From the NCBI GenBank assembly GCA_026417555.1, contig JAOADA010000004.1, positions 62,001 to 126,000 of the forward strand: a DNA stretch of 64,000 nt, written 5' to 3'. The position numbers and the translations under genes are program-made. The notes beneath the pieces are model-generated. The model was not told the origin of the DNA. It saw only the letters and a program-made list of their open reading frames with translations, and ran no database searches. This stretch comes from Brevinematales bacterium (GTDB lineage: Bacteria > Spirochaetota > Brevinematia > Brevinematales > Thermospiraceae). Positions 35,096 through 43,597 of this stretch are shown in pieces (position 1 is the first letter of the stretch; each line of letters starts with the position of its first letter).

Positions 35096-36850
35096 ATGGT
35101 GAAGGGGATTCGTTGGTTCTGGGTATTGGGGTGGGGAATTTTTCTGGTATGGGCATTCTGGAAGCGGGATCTGTCCGCTATCCATACGTTTTGGCAAGCC
35201 CTCGTATGGGGTTTGGTAGTGATTGAGGGCTATGTGTTTGTGAAGGGTGAATCTTATGTGGCTTTTTCCTCGTTGCTGTTGATGCTGTGGACCTTTTTTG
35301 TGTATTTGGTATATGGGAGATCCAGTGGTGGTATAGAAAAGACTTTTCTTGCCAATGGGGGCACATATAATCTCATTGTGGTTCTCACTATTTCTTTGTT
35401 AGTGGTATGGCTTATCAGAAATTCTGGTTTTTTGGGGTGGATTTCCCGTATGGGATGGCAACCTTATATGGTGATTGTATTTTCCTTTGTGGTGCTGATT
35501 TGGATTGGGACGGTGCTTCTGATGTTTCCTTTTGCTCACTCGTTTCAGGCAAAGGTTTCCTTTCTTGATGCTCTTTTTACGGCGACTTCTGCCGTATGTG
35601 TTACAGGGCTGACGGTGTTGGATACAGGGAGAGATTTTTCTCTTGTGGGGCAACTGGTTATTTTGGGACTTATTCAATTTGGGGGATTGGGGCTCATGGT
35701 GTTTGCGGGGGCATTTGCGTTTATGATGGGGCGGGGACTTTCGCTTCAGAGTGGAGCCACGTTGACTAGTGCTCTGGGGGCGCCGAGTTTTCGCGAGGTG
35801 AGACGGATGATCAAGAGTATTCTTGTGTTTACCTTGTGGTGGGAGTTGTTGGGGGCGGGGATACTTTTTGTGGCTTTTTCAAAGCAATTTTCCTGGCTTC
35901 AGGCGTTCTATTATGGGCTTTTTCATTCAGTGAGTGCCTTTTGTAATGCGGGGTTCTCCCTTTTTTCTGATAGTCTTGTGGGGTTTCGGAAGGATCCTCT
36001 TGTTCTTTTGACAGTAGCCTTTCTGATCATCTTTGGAGGGCTTGGGTTTTCTGTGATGCGAAATCTGTGGTGGTTTTTGCGTCGATATCTGAGTGAAGGA
36101 AACAAAAGAAAAGGGCAAAAAAGTAGCCCAAAAAAGGGACTAGAAAATGAAGAGAAAATGAAGATGATGGAGAGTGAGGGATATCTGAGGCTTCATAGTC
36201 GGGTTGTTCTTGGTATGACAGTGTTTCTTCTTGTTTTGGGAACCGTGGGGGTTTTGGTGTTTGAGTATCAAGGACAATTGGCAGGGCTATCGCTAGGAGA
36301 AAAAATTCTCAATGCGTTTTTTAGTTCGGTGACAGCAAGAACGGCGGGTTTTAATACTTTGGATTATGGACGTGTTCAACCGGTGACACTTTTTTTGACG
36401 ATTGTCCTCATGTTTATTGGGGCTTCCCCTGGTTCTACAGGTGGGGGAATCAAAACAACGACGGCTTTTTTGATTTTTTTGAATACGTATCATGTGCTTC
36501 GAGACACGCTTCGGGTGAGTGTAGGGGAACGAGAGGTCCCTTTTGACAATATTCGCAAGGCGTATCTTATTTTTGTTATGTCGCTTCTCTGGATAGTGGG
36601 GGCTTTGGGAATTTTGCTTGTGGTTCAGCGTGGAGTTTTTGAAAAGATCTTGTTTGAGTTGGTTTCTGCTTTTGGTACGGTAGGTCTTTCTACTGGTATA
36701 ACTCCTTCTCTTTCGGCTCCAGCCAAGATTGTGATTATTCTCACCATGTTTTTTGGTCGTGTTGGGCCTTTGGCTCTTTTTTATGGGATTGGAGTATCGG
36801 CTCAGCGGGTAGTGGTGAGGTATATCCATGAGGATGTGATGGTTGGATAA
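35096..36850 (+). CDS. TrkH/KtrB-type potassium uptake membrane protein
   Basis: A 584-aa membrane protein with about twelve hydrophobic segments. Four K+-filter pore loops are seen: SAVCVTGLTVLDTG, SAFCNAGFSLFSD, TARTAGFNTLDYG and GTVGLSTGITPS, each with the key Gly. It is the pore subunit of a Trk/Ktr K+ uptake system. A charged cytoplasmic loop (about 335-362) is Lys/Glu-rich. No TrkA or KtrA regulatory NAD-binding protein is in the window. The ATG is 2 bases after the barrel gene's stop and has no good ribosome site, so translation likely couples. Confidence 0.9.
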   Translation: MVKGIRWFWVLGWGIFLVWAFWKRDLSAIHTFWQALVWGLVVIEGYVFVKGESYVAFSSLLLMLWTFFVYLVYGRSSGGIEKTFLANGGTYNLIVVLTISLLVVWLIRNSGFLGWISRMGWQPYMVIVFSFVVLIWIGTVLLMFPFAHSFQAKVSFLDALFTATSAVCVTGLTVLDTGRDFSLVGQLVILGLIQFGGLGLMVFAGAFAFMMGRGLSLQSGATLTSALGAPSFREVRRMIKSILVFTLWWELLGAGILFVAFSKQFSWLQAFYYGLFHSVSAFCNAGFSLFSDSLVGFRKDPLVLLTVAFLIIFGGLGFSVMRNLWWFLRRYLSEGNKRKGQKSSPKKGLENEEKMKMMESEGYLRLHSRVVLGMTVFLLVLGTVGVLVFEYQGQLAGLSLGEKILNAFFSSVTARTAGFNTLDYGRVQPVTLFLTIVLMFIGASPGSTGGGIKTTTAFLIFLNTYHVLRDTLRVSVGEREVPFDNIRKAYLIFVMSLLWIVGALGILLVVQRGVFEKILFELVSAFGTVGLSTGITPSLSAPAKIVIILTMFFGRVGPLALFYGIGVSAQRVVVRYIHEDVMVG

Positions 36851-36883
36851 AATTGAGGTTTTTTCTTCCCAAAGAGTGTAAAA

Positions 36884-36912
36884 TTGCATTTCTTTTCTCT
36901 TCGTGATATACT
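36884..36912 (+). promoter_or_regulatory. Promoter of the PHP-domain gene
   Basis: TTGCAT (36884-36889), 17 bases, TATACT (36907-36912). The ATG at 36933 is about 14 bases after the predicted start of RNA, with GGTGAGAG between. Confidence 0.7.
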
Positions 36913-36932
36913 ATATCGGTGGTGAGAGATGT

Positions 36933-37781
36933 ATGCTGGTAGATAGTCATATTCATTCTTCATTTTCTGATGGAGTGTATTCTCCTCAAGAAATCTGGAA
37001 AAAAGTGAAGGAAAAAGACTTGGGGGGATGGGCTTTGACAGACCACGACACCATGGATGGTGTCGAAGAGGCACGTCGTTGGGGAGAAATCTCTCATCCT
37101 GAGAGGCTCTTTGTACCGGGGTGTGAGTTTTCTACCCATCATCCGGTTGTAGGAGAAGTGCATATCTTGGCGTATTTTGCTCATTTTTATGAGAAAATTC
37201 TGCCACTCTTGGAAATCTATCGGCAGTCTCGTTTCCAGAGAGCAAAGGTGATGGTCGATCTTCTTCGTCGAGAGGGGTACCGTCTTGCCTGGGATGAGCT
37301 GGTAATGCGTTATGAAAATAAACCTCTTGGAAGAATGCATATAGCAAGGGCGCTGGTAGAGGCAGGGTATTTTTCTTCCCCTTCCCAGGCATTTCAGGGG
37401 CTTCTTGACAACGGGGGAAGGTGTTATGTGCCTCGGAAAGAAATCCGGACGGAAGATGTGATCATTGCTATCAGGGAGGCCGGAGGATGGCCTGTTTTGG
37501 CCCATCCTGTGTTTCTTGCCGAAGAGGAGAATCATCGGTATGTGAGGGAATGGATTGACCGAGGGATGGTAGGTATCGAGTATCGTCACCCCCGAGTGAG
37601 TGAGTCTGTGAGTGCTTTTCTTTTGGGAGAATATCGCTCGCTCTTTCTTGTGTCGGGAAGTGATTTTCATGATGCAGAAGGGGAGAGGGATCTAGGAAAG
37701 TATGGGGTACCACGGGTTTTCTGGGAAAAGTTTTTTGAAAAATCTCACGAAAAGGGTCCTCGGGATTGTTTTTCCCTCTAA
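36933..37781 (+). CDS. PHP-domain phosphoesterase (TrpH/YciV-like)
   Basis: A 282-aa protein of the PHP superfamily. Metal ligands are visible: VDSHIHSSFSDG, ALTDHDTMDG, CEFSTHHP, PVLAHPV and GSDFHDAEG. Relatives (YciV/RnaAM) remove 5' ends of RNA or dephosphorylate 3',5'-bisphosphonucleotides; which applies here is not visible. The ATG at 36933 starts MLVDSHIH, the normal N-terminus; a frame-start 10 codons upstream is within the promoter and is rejected. Confidence 0.88.
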   Translation: MLVDSHIHSSFSDGVYSPQEIWKKVKEKDLGGWALTDHDTMDGVEEARRWGEISHPERLFVPGCEFSTHHPVVGEVHILAYFAHFYEKILPLLEIYRQSRFQRAKVMVDLLRREGYRLAWDELVMRYENKPLGRMHIARALVEAGYFSSPSQAFQGLLDNGGRCYVPRKEIRTEDVIIAIREAGGWPVLAHPVFLAEEENHRYVREWIDRGMVGIEYRHPRVSESVSAFLLGEYRSLFLVSGSDFHDAEGERDLGKYGVPRVFWEKFFEKSHEKGPRDCFSL

Positions 37782-37825
37782 ATCTTGGATGAGGCAATGA
37801 GCCACAAAGGCAAAAATGCATTTAT

Positions 37826-37854
37826 TTGTATTTTTTTGCCAAAGACCTTATAAT
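37826..37854 (+). promoter_or_regulatory. Promoter of the DAHP synthase operon
   Basis: TTGTAT (37826-37831), 17 bases, TATAAT (37849-37854). RNA should start near 37861; GTGGAGG precedes the ATG at 37890. No leader peptide or tandem stem-loops fit. Confidence 0.65.
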
Positions 37855-37889
37855 AACAGACAAAATGATAGGAAAGTGGAGGAAAAGCC

Positions 37890-38909
37890 ATGATTATTGT
37901 ACTGAAGCCGACAGCAACCCAGGAAGAAATAGACCATATTGTAGAGATGATTCAAGGCTATGGGCTTCGAACCAATGTTTCTCGGGGGGAGTTTCAAACT
38001 ATCATCGGTGTGATTGGAGATGAGAGTAAACTCATGAATGCCCCCCTTATTTCCTTGGCATGTGTCGAAAACGTTATGCCGGTTTCTAAACCTTATAAAC
38101 TTGCAAGCCGTGATTTCCAACCCTACGATACTATAATAGAGGTGGGAGGCGTGAAGATTGGTGGGGGAAATTTAGCCATCATGGCAGGTCCCTGTAGCGT
38201 AGAGAGTGAAGAGCAGATGATGGTGATTGCCGAAGAGGTCAAAAAGGCTGGGGCAAATATTTTACGTGGTGGTGCCTACAAACCAAGAACGTCGCCCTAC
38301 GCCTTTCAGGGTTTGGGGGTAGAAGGGTTGAAGATCCTTCGCAAGGTGGGAGATACCTTTGGTATGCCAGTTATTTCAGAGGTGATGGATACCCAGGATG
38401 TAAAAACGTGTGTGAAATACGTTGATATTCTTCAGATAGGGACAAGAAATGCCCAGAATTTTGCACTTCTTCGTGAAGTAGGCAAGACAAAAACCCCTGT
38501 TCTTCTCAAACGAGGGATGAGTCAGACCATTGAAGAATGGCTCATGTCTGCAGAATATATCATGTCTGAAGGGAATAAGTCGGTGATCCTTTGTGAACGA
38601 GGAATCCGAACCTTTGAAACAGCTACGCGAAACACCCTTGATATTCTTGCGGTACCGGTGGTGAAGGAAAAAACCCATCTTCCTATTGTTATCGACCCAA
38701 GCCATGCCGCGGGGGTATGGAAATATGTGATTCCTATGTCACTGGCAGCCATTGTTGCTGGTGCGGATGGTCTTGAGATTGAGGTTCATCATGATCCTGA
38801 GAAGGCTGTTTCTGATGGGGCTCAATCCCTGAAACCGAAGAAGTTTTCCATGTTGATGGATGAAATCCGCAAGATTGCCCCGGTTGTTGGTAGTGGAAAA
38901 AATTTGTAA
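37890..38909 (+). CDS. aroF: 3-Deoxy-7-phosphoheptulonate synthase (DAHP synthase), class I beta
   Basis: A 339-aa enzyme: an N-terminal ferredoxin-like regulatory domain (1-70, MIIVLKPTATQEEIDHIVE), then the catalytic barrel with IMAGPCSVESEEQM, GGAYKPRTSPYAFQG, LQIGTRNAQNF, KRGMSQTIEEW and IDPSHAAG. It makes DAHP from PEP and erythrose 4-phosphate, the entry to aromatic amino acids. In Thermotoga this N-terminal domain gives Tyr/Phe feedback inhibition. It starts an operon with tyrA, which acts on the Tyr branch, so such control fits. Confidence 0.95.
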   Translation: MIIVLKPTATQEEIDHIVEMIQGYGLRTNVSRGEFQTIIGVIGDESKLMNAPLISLACVENVMPVSKPYKLASRDFQPYDTIIEVGGVKIGGGNLAIMAGPCSVESEEQMMVIAEEVKKAGANILRGGAYKPRTSPYAFQGLGVEGLKILRKVGDTFGMPVISEVMDTQDVKTCVKYVDILQIGTRNAQNFALLREVGKTKTPVLLKRGMSQTIEEWLMSAEYIMSEGNKSVILCERGIRTFETATRNTLDILAVPVVKEKTHLPIVIDPSHAAGVWKYVIPMSLAAIVAGADGLEIEVHHDPEKAVSDGAQSLKPKKFSMLMDEIRKIAPVVGSGKNL

Positions 38910-38921
38910 AACGAGGCATCC

Positions 38922-39773
38922 ATGGAGTGTAAAAAGATAGGGATCTATGGACTGGGATTGATTGGGGGATCTCTTGGACTTGCTATAAAAACTTATCTCC
39001 CTGGTTGTCAAGTCTATGGTTTTGGACGACATAAAGAAAAACTCCAGAATGCGAGAGCCTTGGGAATGATTGATGGCTATGCCACAGATATGGACTTGGA
39101 TCTCATAGAGAGCCTCGATATGTTTGTTATCGCTACCCCCCCAGAGGAGGTTGCGACTATCTTTGAACGGTTTATGCCCTCTCTGAAGGATGAGGTTATT
39201 GTGATGGATGTGGCGAGTATCAAGCGCCATGTGATTGATGCAGTTGAAAAGGTCAATAGCCGTCAACTCACTTTTGTGGGAACACATCCCATGACAGGAA
39301 GTGAAAAATCGGGACTAGAGTTTGCGAGGGCAGACCTTTTTGAGAAAAAGATTGTGGCGATAGTGGGAGACTATCAGGATGAGGTTTTGGAGATAGTACG
39401 GGATTTTTGGAAATCTTTTGGGTCACAAATTGTCCTTGTTTCCGCAGATTTTCATGATGAGATTGTGGCCGCTACGAGCCATGTTCCCCATCTCGTGGCT
39501 TCAGCCTTGTCCTGTTTCCTTGAAAAAGACGGGTGGGCAGAGGTGCGTTTTTTTGGGCTTTATGGCAAGGGACTTCTAGATACCACGCGTATCGCCGCAG
39601 GCAATCCAGCGATGTGGACAGATATTGTTTTCAAAAATGCCGACAATATTGAACGTTCCTTGATGGACTTCTCTCGAGAGATTGATACTCTCCTTCACTT
39701 GATTCGCAATGGCAAGAAAAAAGAGCTAGAGGAGTATCTCCAGAAAGCCAAGGAGTTTCGTGAAACGTTATGA
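38922..39773 (+). CDS. tyrA: Prephenate dehydrogenase
   Basis: A 283-aa NAD-dependent enzyme turning prephenate into 4-hydroxyphenylpyruvate for tyrosine. The Rossmann motif is GIYGLGLIGGSLGLA; catalytic and prephenate-binding residues lie in VGTHPMTGSEKSG and ATSHVPHLVASAL. It has no C-terminal ACT domain, so regulation probably relies on the upstream DAHP synthase. It starts 12 bases after that gene; its TGA overlaps the cmk ATG. Confidence 0.94.
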   Translation: MECKKIGIYGLGLIGGSLGLAIKTYLPGCQVYGFGRHKEKLQNARALGMIDGYATDMDLDLIESLDMFVIATPPEEVATIFERFMPSLKDEVIVMDVASIKRHVIDAVEKVNSRQLTFVGTHPMTGSEKSGLEFARADLFEKKIVAIVGDYQDEVLEIVRDFWKSFGSQIVLVSADFHDEIVAATSHVPHLVASALSCFLEKDGWAEVRFFGLYGKGLLDTTRIAAGNPAMWTDIVFKNADNIERSLMDFSREIDTLLHLIRNGKKKELEEYLQKAKEFRETL

Positions 39774-40426
39774 TTATTACGATTGATGGCCCTGCTGGGA
39801 GTGGAAAATCTACCATGGCCAGACGGCTTGCGAAGCGGCTTGGGTTTGGTTTTCTCAATACGGGGGCTATGTATCGGGCTGTCACCCTGTATATGTTGCG
39901 TGGGGGGGTAAAGGTATCAGAAAAAGAAAAAATCCACAGCCTCTTGCCAAAAATTACCCTGGAATTTTCGGGTGAGAGTATTCTCTTGAATGGTGAGGAT
40001 GTGACGCTTGCCATCCGTTCTCAGGAGGTAGAAAAGTATGTGTCTGCGGTATCAGCTCTTCGGGAGGTGCGGGAGCGTTTGGTTGAGCTTCAACGAGGCA
40101 TAGCCACCGAGGGAGATTATGTGCTTGAGGGAAGGGATACCGGGACGGTGGTTTTTCCAGATGCTTTTTGCAAGTTTTATCTTGATGCTTCTGTTGAAGA
40201 AAGGGCAAGACGTCGTCAAAAGGAACTCGAGGCCAAAGGGGAGTATCATGATCTTGAGTATCTCAAAAGAGAAATTGAACGACGGGATGAGTTGGATAGC
40301 ACCAGAGAGATAGCCCCTCTTGTGAAACCACCTGATGCTGTAGTGATTGATACGACAGGGCTTTCTCCTGAAGAGGTAGAGGAACGTCTCTACCACGAAG
40401 TCATGAAACGGAGGGGACTTTTGTGA
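39770..40426 (+). CDS. cmk: Cytidylate kinase
   Basis: A 218-aa CMP/dCMP kinase. P-loop: IDGPAGSGKSTMARRLA. NTGAMYRAVTLYM is the CMP-binding segment, and VLEGRDTGTVVFPDA is the conserved Gly-Arg-Asp region. The LID region is in RRQKELEAKG. The cmk-ispH adjacency is common in Firmicutes and other anaerobes. It overlaps tyrA (ATGA) and ispH (GTGA). Confidence 0.96.
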   Translation: MIITIDGPAGSGKSTMARRLAKRLGFGFLNTGAMYRAVTLYMLRGGVKVSEKEKIHSLLPKITLEFSGESILLNGEDVTLAIRSQEVEKYVSAVSALREVRERLVELQRGIATEGDYVLEGRDTGTVVFPDAFCKFYLDASVEERARRRQKELEAKGEYHDLEYLKREIERRDELDSTREIAPLVKPPDAVVIDTTGLSPEEVEERLYHEVMKRRGLL

Positions 40427-41259
40427 AGGTAGTCTTGGCAAGAGAGTATGGATTCTGTTTGGGGGTTCGGCGAGTTCTCAAAATGCTCGACAATTCTTTG
40501 ACGAGTGGCAAAAAGGTGTATTCTATTGGGGAGGTTATTCACAATCCTGTGGTGATTGAGCATTATAAACAACGAGGGGTAGAGTTTGTCAATAGTCCTT
40601 TGGAGGCAAAGGATGGGATAGGTGTGGTTCGTGCTCATGGACTGCCCCAATCGTGCATTGATGAGGCGCAAAACAAGGGCTTTGAGATTGTGGATGGGAC
40701 ATGTGTCTTTGTGAGACATATTTCCAAGATTATCACCCAAGAGAGATCGCGTCTTCCAGATATTTCTGTTTTTCTTGTGGGAGAACCCGAACACCCTGAG
40801 GTGATAGCCGCTACGTCAGATCTAGATGGACAGGTAATAGTGTTGGATTATAGGACTTTTGATCCTTCTTCTTTCTCTTTTCCTCAGAAAGCGGTGATTC
40901 TCTCTCAGACCACACTTGAAGAAGAAAAATTTCTTTCTGTTGTTTCTGCCTTTGTGAGGGAAGGGCAGGAAATCTTTGTGTATAACACCATATGTCCCTC
41001 GACGAGACGAAGACAACGGGCCGCTCGGGAGCTTGCCAAACAAGTGGATGCCGTGATAGTCCTTGGAGGCAAAAAAAGTTCCAATACCCGCCGTTTGTAT
41101 GAGATTTGTAGGGCATTCAAACCCTCCTATCTTGTGGAGCGAGTGACAGAACTCCCCCTTGAAGAGATAAAAACCTACCAGGTTGTAGGTATCACCGCAG
41201 GGGCTTCTACCCCTGATGAGGTGATTCAGGAAGCAGTACACTATCTTGAAAAGTTATAG
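40423..41259 (+). CDS. ispH: 4-Hydroxy-3-methylbut-2-enyl diphosphate reductase
   Basis: A 278-aa iron-sulfur enzyme, last step of the non-mevalonate isoprenoid pathway. Three conserved Cys that hold the [4Fe-4S] cluster are visible: GFCLGV (Cys12), DGTCVFVRH (about Cys92) and NTICPSTRRRQ (about Cys192), as is the active-site Glu region in the TTLEEEKF segment and GGKKSSNTRRLYEI. The start is GTG and overlaps cmk. It needs a one-electron donor; the ferredoxin-type gene right after may supply it. Confidence 0.95.
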   Translation: MKVVLAREYGFCLGVRRVLKMLDNSLTSGKKVYSIGEVIHNPVVIEHYKQRGVEFVNSPLEAKDGIGVVRAHGLPQSCIDEAQNKGFEIVDGTCVFVRHISKIITQERSRLPDISVFLVGEPEHPEVIAATSDLDGQVIVLDYRTFDPSSFSFPQKAVILSQTTLEEEKFLSVVSAFVREGQEIFVYNTICPSTRRRQRAARELAKQVDAVIVLGGKKSSNTRRLYEICRAFKPSYLVERVTELPLEEIKTYQVVGITAGASTPDEVIQEAVHYLEKL

Positions 41260-41267
41260 GGAAGAAT

Positions 41268-42392
41268 ATGCCAGAGGTTTATGGGATTGTATGTTCATCG
41301 TATCAGAGAGAAGAGGTTTTTGAGAAGGTAGAACAGGTGTTTGCAAGAGGAGGATTTCTCCCTTTTCTTCATCAGAGGGGGAGAAAGGTCTTACTTAAAC
41401 CGAATCTTCTTTCTTCACAGGTACCAGAAAGGGCTGTGACGACGCATCCAGTGGTTGTTGAAGCGGTGATAAGGCTTCTTCATGAAGCGGGTTTTTTGGT
41501 TGAAGTGGGAGATTCTCCTGCGATTGAGGACATGATGGCTGTAATGAAAAAAATAGGGCTGGATGAGATACTTCGTCGCTATGGAGTGAAACCAGCCAAT
41601 TTCAAAGATACAGTTATAGTAGAAAATCCCAAGGGAAAACTTGTGAAAAGGTTTGAAGTGGTGAGGGCCTTTGTAGACAATGATATGGTAATTTCTCTCC
41701 CAAAACTCAAGACCCATACGCAAATGTTTTATACGGGAGCCATCAAAAACCTCTTTGGGCTTGTTCAGGGTTTGCAAAAATCTCGATTTCATCTTCAGTT
41801 TCCTGAAAGAGAACGCTTTGCCCAGATGATTGTGGATCTCTATGAGATGGTTAACCCTGTGATGAGTCTTATGGACGGCATTGTGGCTATGGAGGGGGAG
41901 GGACCTCAGGGAGGGGATCCACGACAGGTCGGTCTGCTTTTAGCCTCAACAGATACCCTTGCTTTGGATGTGGTGGCAGCTGAGCTTATTGGTTATCGAG
42001 TAGATCAAGTGCCTATTTTGAAGCATGCTGTCGATGAAAGGGGCACGGAATATAGAGGAAACATCACATTGCATGGGGTAAGTTACGAAGAGGTGAAACC
42101 ACAGGATTTTGTCCTTGTCAAAGAGGTGTCAGATATAGGGTTTATCAAGGATAGGTTTCCCTGGCTCTTTGCTTTTGCGAGAAATCTTTTGGTTCCGAAG
42201 CCGGTTTTTCTTCATGAAAAGTGTATTCGGTGTGGACGATGTCTCCAGATCTGTTCTGCACACGCCCTTTCATGGAAGAAAACACAAAAGAGTCAGAGGG
42301 TGAGCATTGATTATCGTCGATGTATTCGATGTTTTTGTTGTCATGAGATATGCCCAGTAGAGGCTATTGACCTTCGCCGGCGGTTTTGGTAG
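41268..42392 (+). CDS. DUF362 protein fused to two [4Fe-4S] ferredoxin motifs
   Basis: A 374-aa cytoplasmic protein: DUF362 domain (about 1-300, VLLKPNLLSSQVPERAVTTHP, SLPKLKTHTQMFYTGAIKN, GPQGGDPRQVGLLLAS) followed by a bacterial ferredoxin region with two Cys-x2-Cys-x2-Cys-x3-Cys motifs: CIRCGRCLQIC and CIRCFCCHEIC, each followed by a Cys-free Pro or Ala. Function of DUF362 is not established; the domain often sits with Fe-S proteins. It lies 8 bases after ispH, so a redox role for that enzyme is possible. It overlaps tsaB tail to tail by 29 bases. Confidence 0.85.
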   Translation: MPEVYGIVCSSYQREEVFEKVEQVFARGGFLPFLHQRGRKVLLKPNLLSSQVPERAVTTHPVVVEAVIRLLHEAGFLVEVGDSPAIEDMMAVMKKIGLDEILRRYGVKPANFKDTVIVENPKGKLVKRFEVVRAFVDNDMVISLPKLKTHTQMFYTGAIKNLFGLVQGLQKSRFHLQFPERERFAQMIVDLYEMVNPVMSLMDGIVAMEGEGPQGGDPRQVGLLLASTDTLALDVVAAELIGYRVDQVPILKHAVDERGTEYRGNITLHGVSYEEVKPQDFVLVKEVSDIGFIKDRFPWLFAFARNLLVPKPVFLHEKCIRCGRCLQICSAHALSWKKTQKSQRVSIDYRRCIRCFCCHEICPVEAIDLRRRFW

Positions 42393-43059
42393 GTGTGGTA
42401 TTTTCGGCTTCGCTTTTTCGGAGGTAAAGGGGTTCCAGGGTCATCATCTCTTCATGGGAAAGGGGGCTTTGAGCAAGGCCGTGGTCACGGAGGACGTGGG
42501 GTGAGATCCAAAGGGGGAGGGTATGGATATGGGACTCACCTAGGAGAGCACGAAATATCTCAAGGTAAGGGTTTTCTCCCACAAACCAGAAAGGACCAGC
42601 AAGGGTAACGAGAAAGTTTGCAAGGTCTTGAGGGAAAATATCGCTTTCTGGGAGGATTTTCTGGCGTTTTTGGTAGACACAGGCGTAGAGTTTTTTCATA
42701 CGAGCATCGGTTGAAGCAACCACAGTGGCTTCAGGGAGACACTGCCAGGGAAAAGAGAGAGCAAGGGTTTCGAGAGAAGACACAGGATAGAGAGGGAGAG
42801 ATTTTGCCCAGGCAAAGCCTTTGGCGAGAGAAAGCCCTATCCGCAATCCAGTAAATGACCCGGGACCAATCCCTATCACGAGGCCATCGAGTTTGTCCAG
42901 GGATGCCTTTATGCTTGTTAGAAGATGATCGATGGCAAAAAGAAGTTTGTCCTGTTGGCTGGAACTGATATCAAGAAGAAGAGAGATCTCTTCATTCTCC
43001 CAGGTGAGGTTAACGACGGTTCTACGGGGATGAGAAGTATCGAAAGAAAGTACTTTCAC
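42364..43059 (-). CDS. tsaB: tRNA threonylcarbamoyladenosine biosynthesis protein TsaB
   Basis: A 231-aa protein of the YeaZ group, partner of TsaD and TsaE in making the t6A base next to the anticodon of ANN-reading tRNAs. The N-terminal ASKHA motif LSFDTSHP and the diagnostic IGPGSFTGLRIGLSLAKGF are present, followed by YPVSSLETLA. The start is GTG and overlaps the rsmD stop by GTGA. TsaD and TsaE are not in the window. Confidence 0.9.
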   Translation of the reverse strand: MKVLSFDTSHPRRTVVNLTWENEEISLLLDISSSQQDKLLFAIDHLLTSIKASLDKLDGLVIGIGPGSFTGLRIGLSLAKGFAWAKSLPLYPVSSLETLALSFPWQCLPEATVVASTDARMKKLYACVYQKRQKILPESDIFPQDLANFLVTLAGPFWFVGENPYLEIFRALLGESHIHTLPLWISPHVLRDHGLAQSPLSHEEMMTLEPLYLRKSEAENTTPTKTAGEGQ

Positions 43060-43595
43060 GACTTCCTCTCAAAAAATGAAAGTTGGCTATCTCCATAAGA
43101 TTTGGTCTCACGATACCCAGGAAAACTCGAGAGATCGTCTTTTGCTCCGTGTTCACATACAAAAAGACCCTCTGGTACGAGAATATGCCACACAAGGTGA
43201 TGAATGATAGCAAACCCATCTTTAATGTCTTCGTAAAAAGGGTCGGCAAAAACGATATCAAACATCCCTTCAAATTGCTCTGGTTTCATAGTAAAAATGT
43301 TGGTTTTGATGGTTTTGTAGAGACTTTTGTCCACACCAAGATTGGCGAGGTTCTGTTTGAGAAAAATGTAGTTTCTCTCGGCTTTCTCTACAAAACAGAC
43401 AAAAGCGGCTCCCTGACTCAGGGCTTCAATACCTACTGATCCTGTTCCGCAAAAGAGATCAAGGAATCGTGCCCCACTGAGACGAGGACCTAGTGAATTC
43501 ATCAAGGCTTGTCTTACTCGTTCGGAGGTGGGACGGATACCCTTCGTTGGGGTGAGAAGAGGTTTGCCCTTGAAGGTACCAGTGGTGATGTGCAT
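43056..43595 (-). CDS. rsmD: 16S rRNA (guanine-966-N2)-methyltransferase
   Basis: A 179-aa SAM-dependent methyltransferase for the small-subunit rRNA. N-terminal MHITTGTFKGKPLLTP and RPTSERVRQALMNSL are diagnostic, SAM motif FLDLFCGTGSVGIEAL follows, and the catalytic DPFY is present (VFADPFYED). Its ATG lies 2 bases after the pyrH stop, with GGAGAATAGAC as ribosome site in the pyrH tail. Confidence 0.92.
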   Translation of the reverse strand: MHITTGTFKGKPLLTPTKGIRPTSERVRQALMNSLGPRLSGARFLDLFCGTGSVGIEALSQGAAFVCFVEKAERNYIFLKQNLANLGVDKSLYKTIKTNIFTMKPEQFEGMFDIVFADPFYEDIKDGFAIIHHLVWHILVPEGLFVCEHGAKDDLSSFPGYRETKSYGDSQLSFFERKS

Positions 43596-43597
43596 GT

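Noticed and set aside
37855-37889. Attenuator or riboswitch before DAHP synthase
   Set aside because: The leader is under 30 bases and holds no stem-loop.
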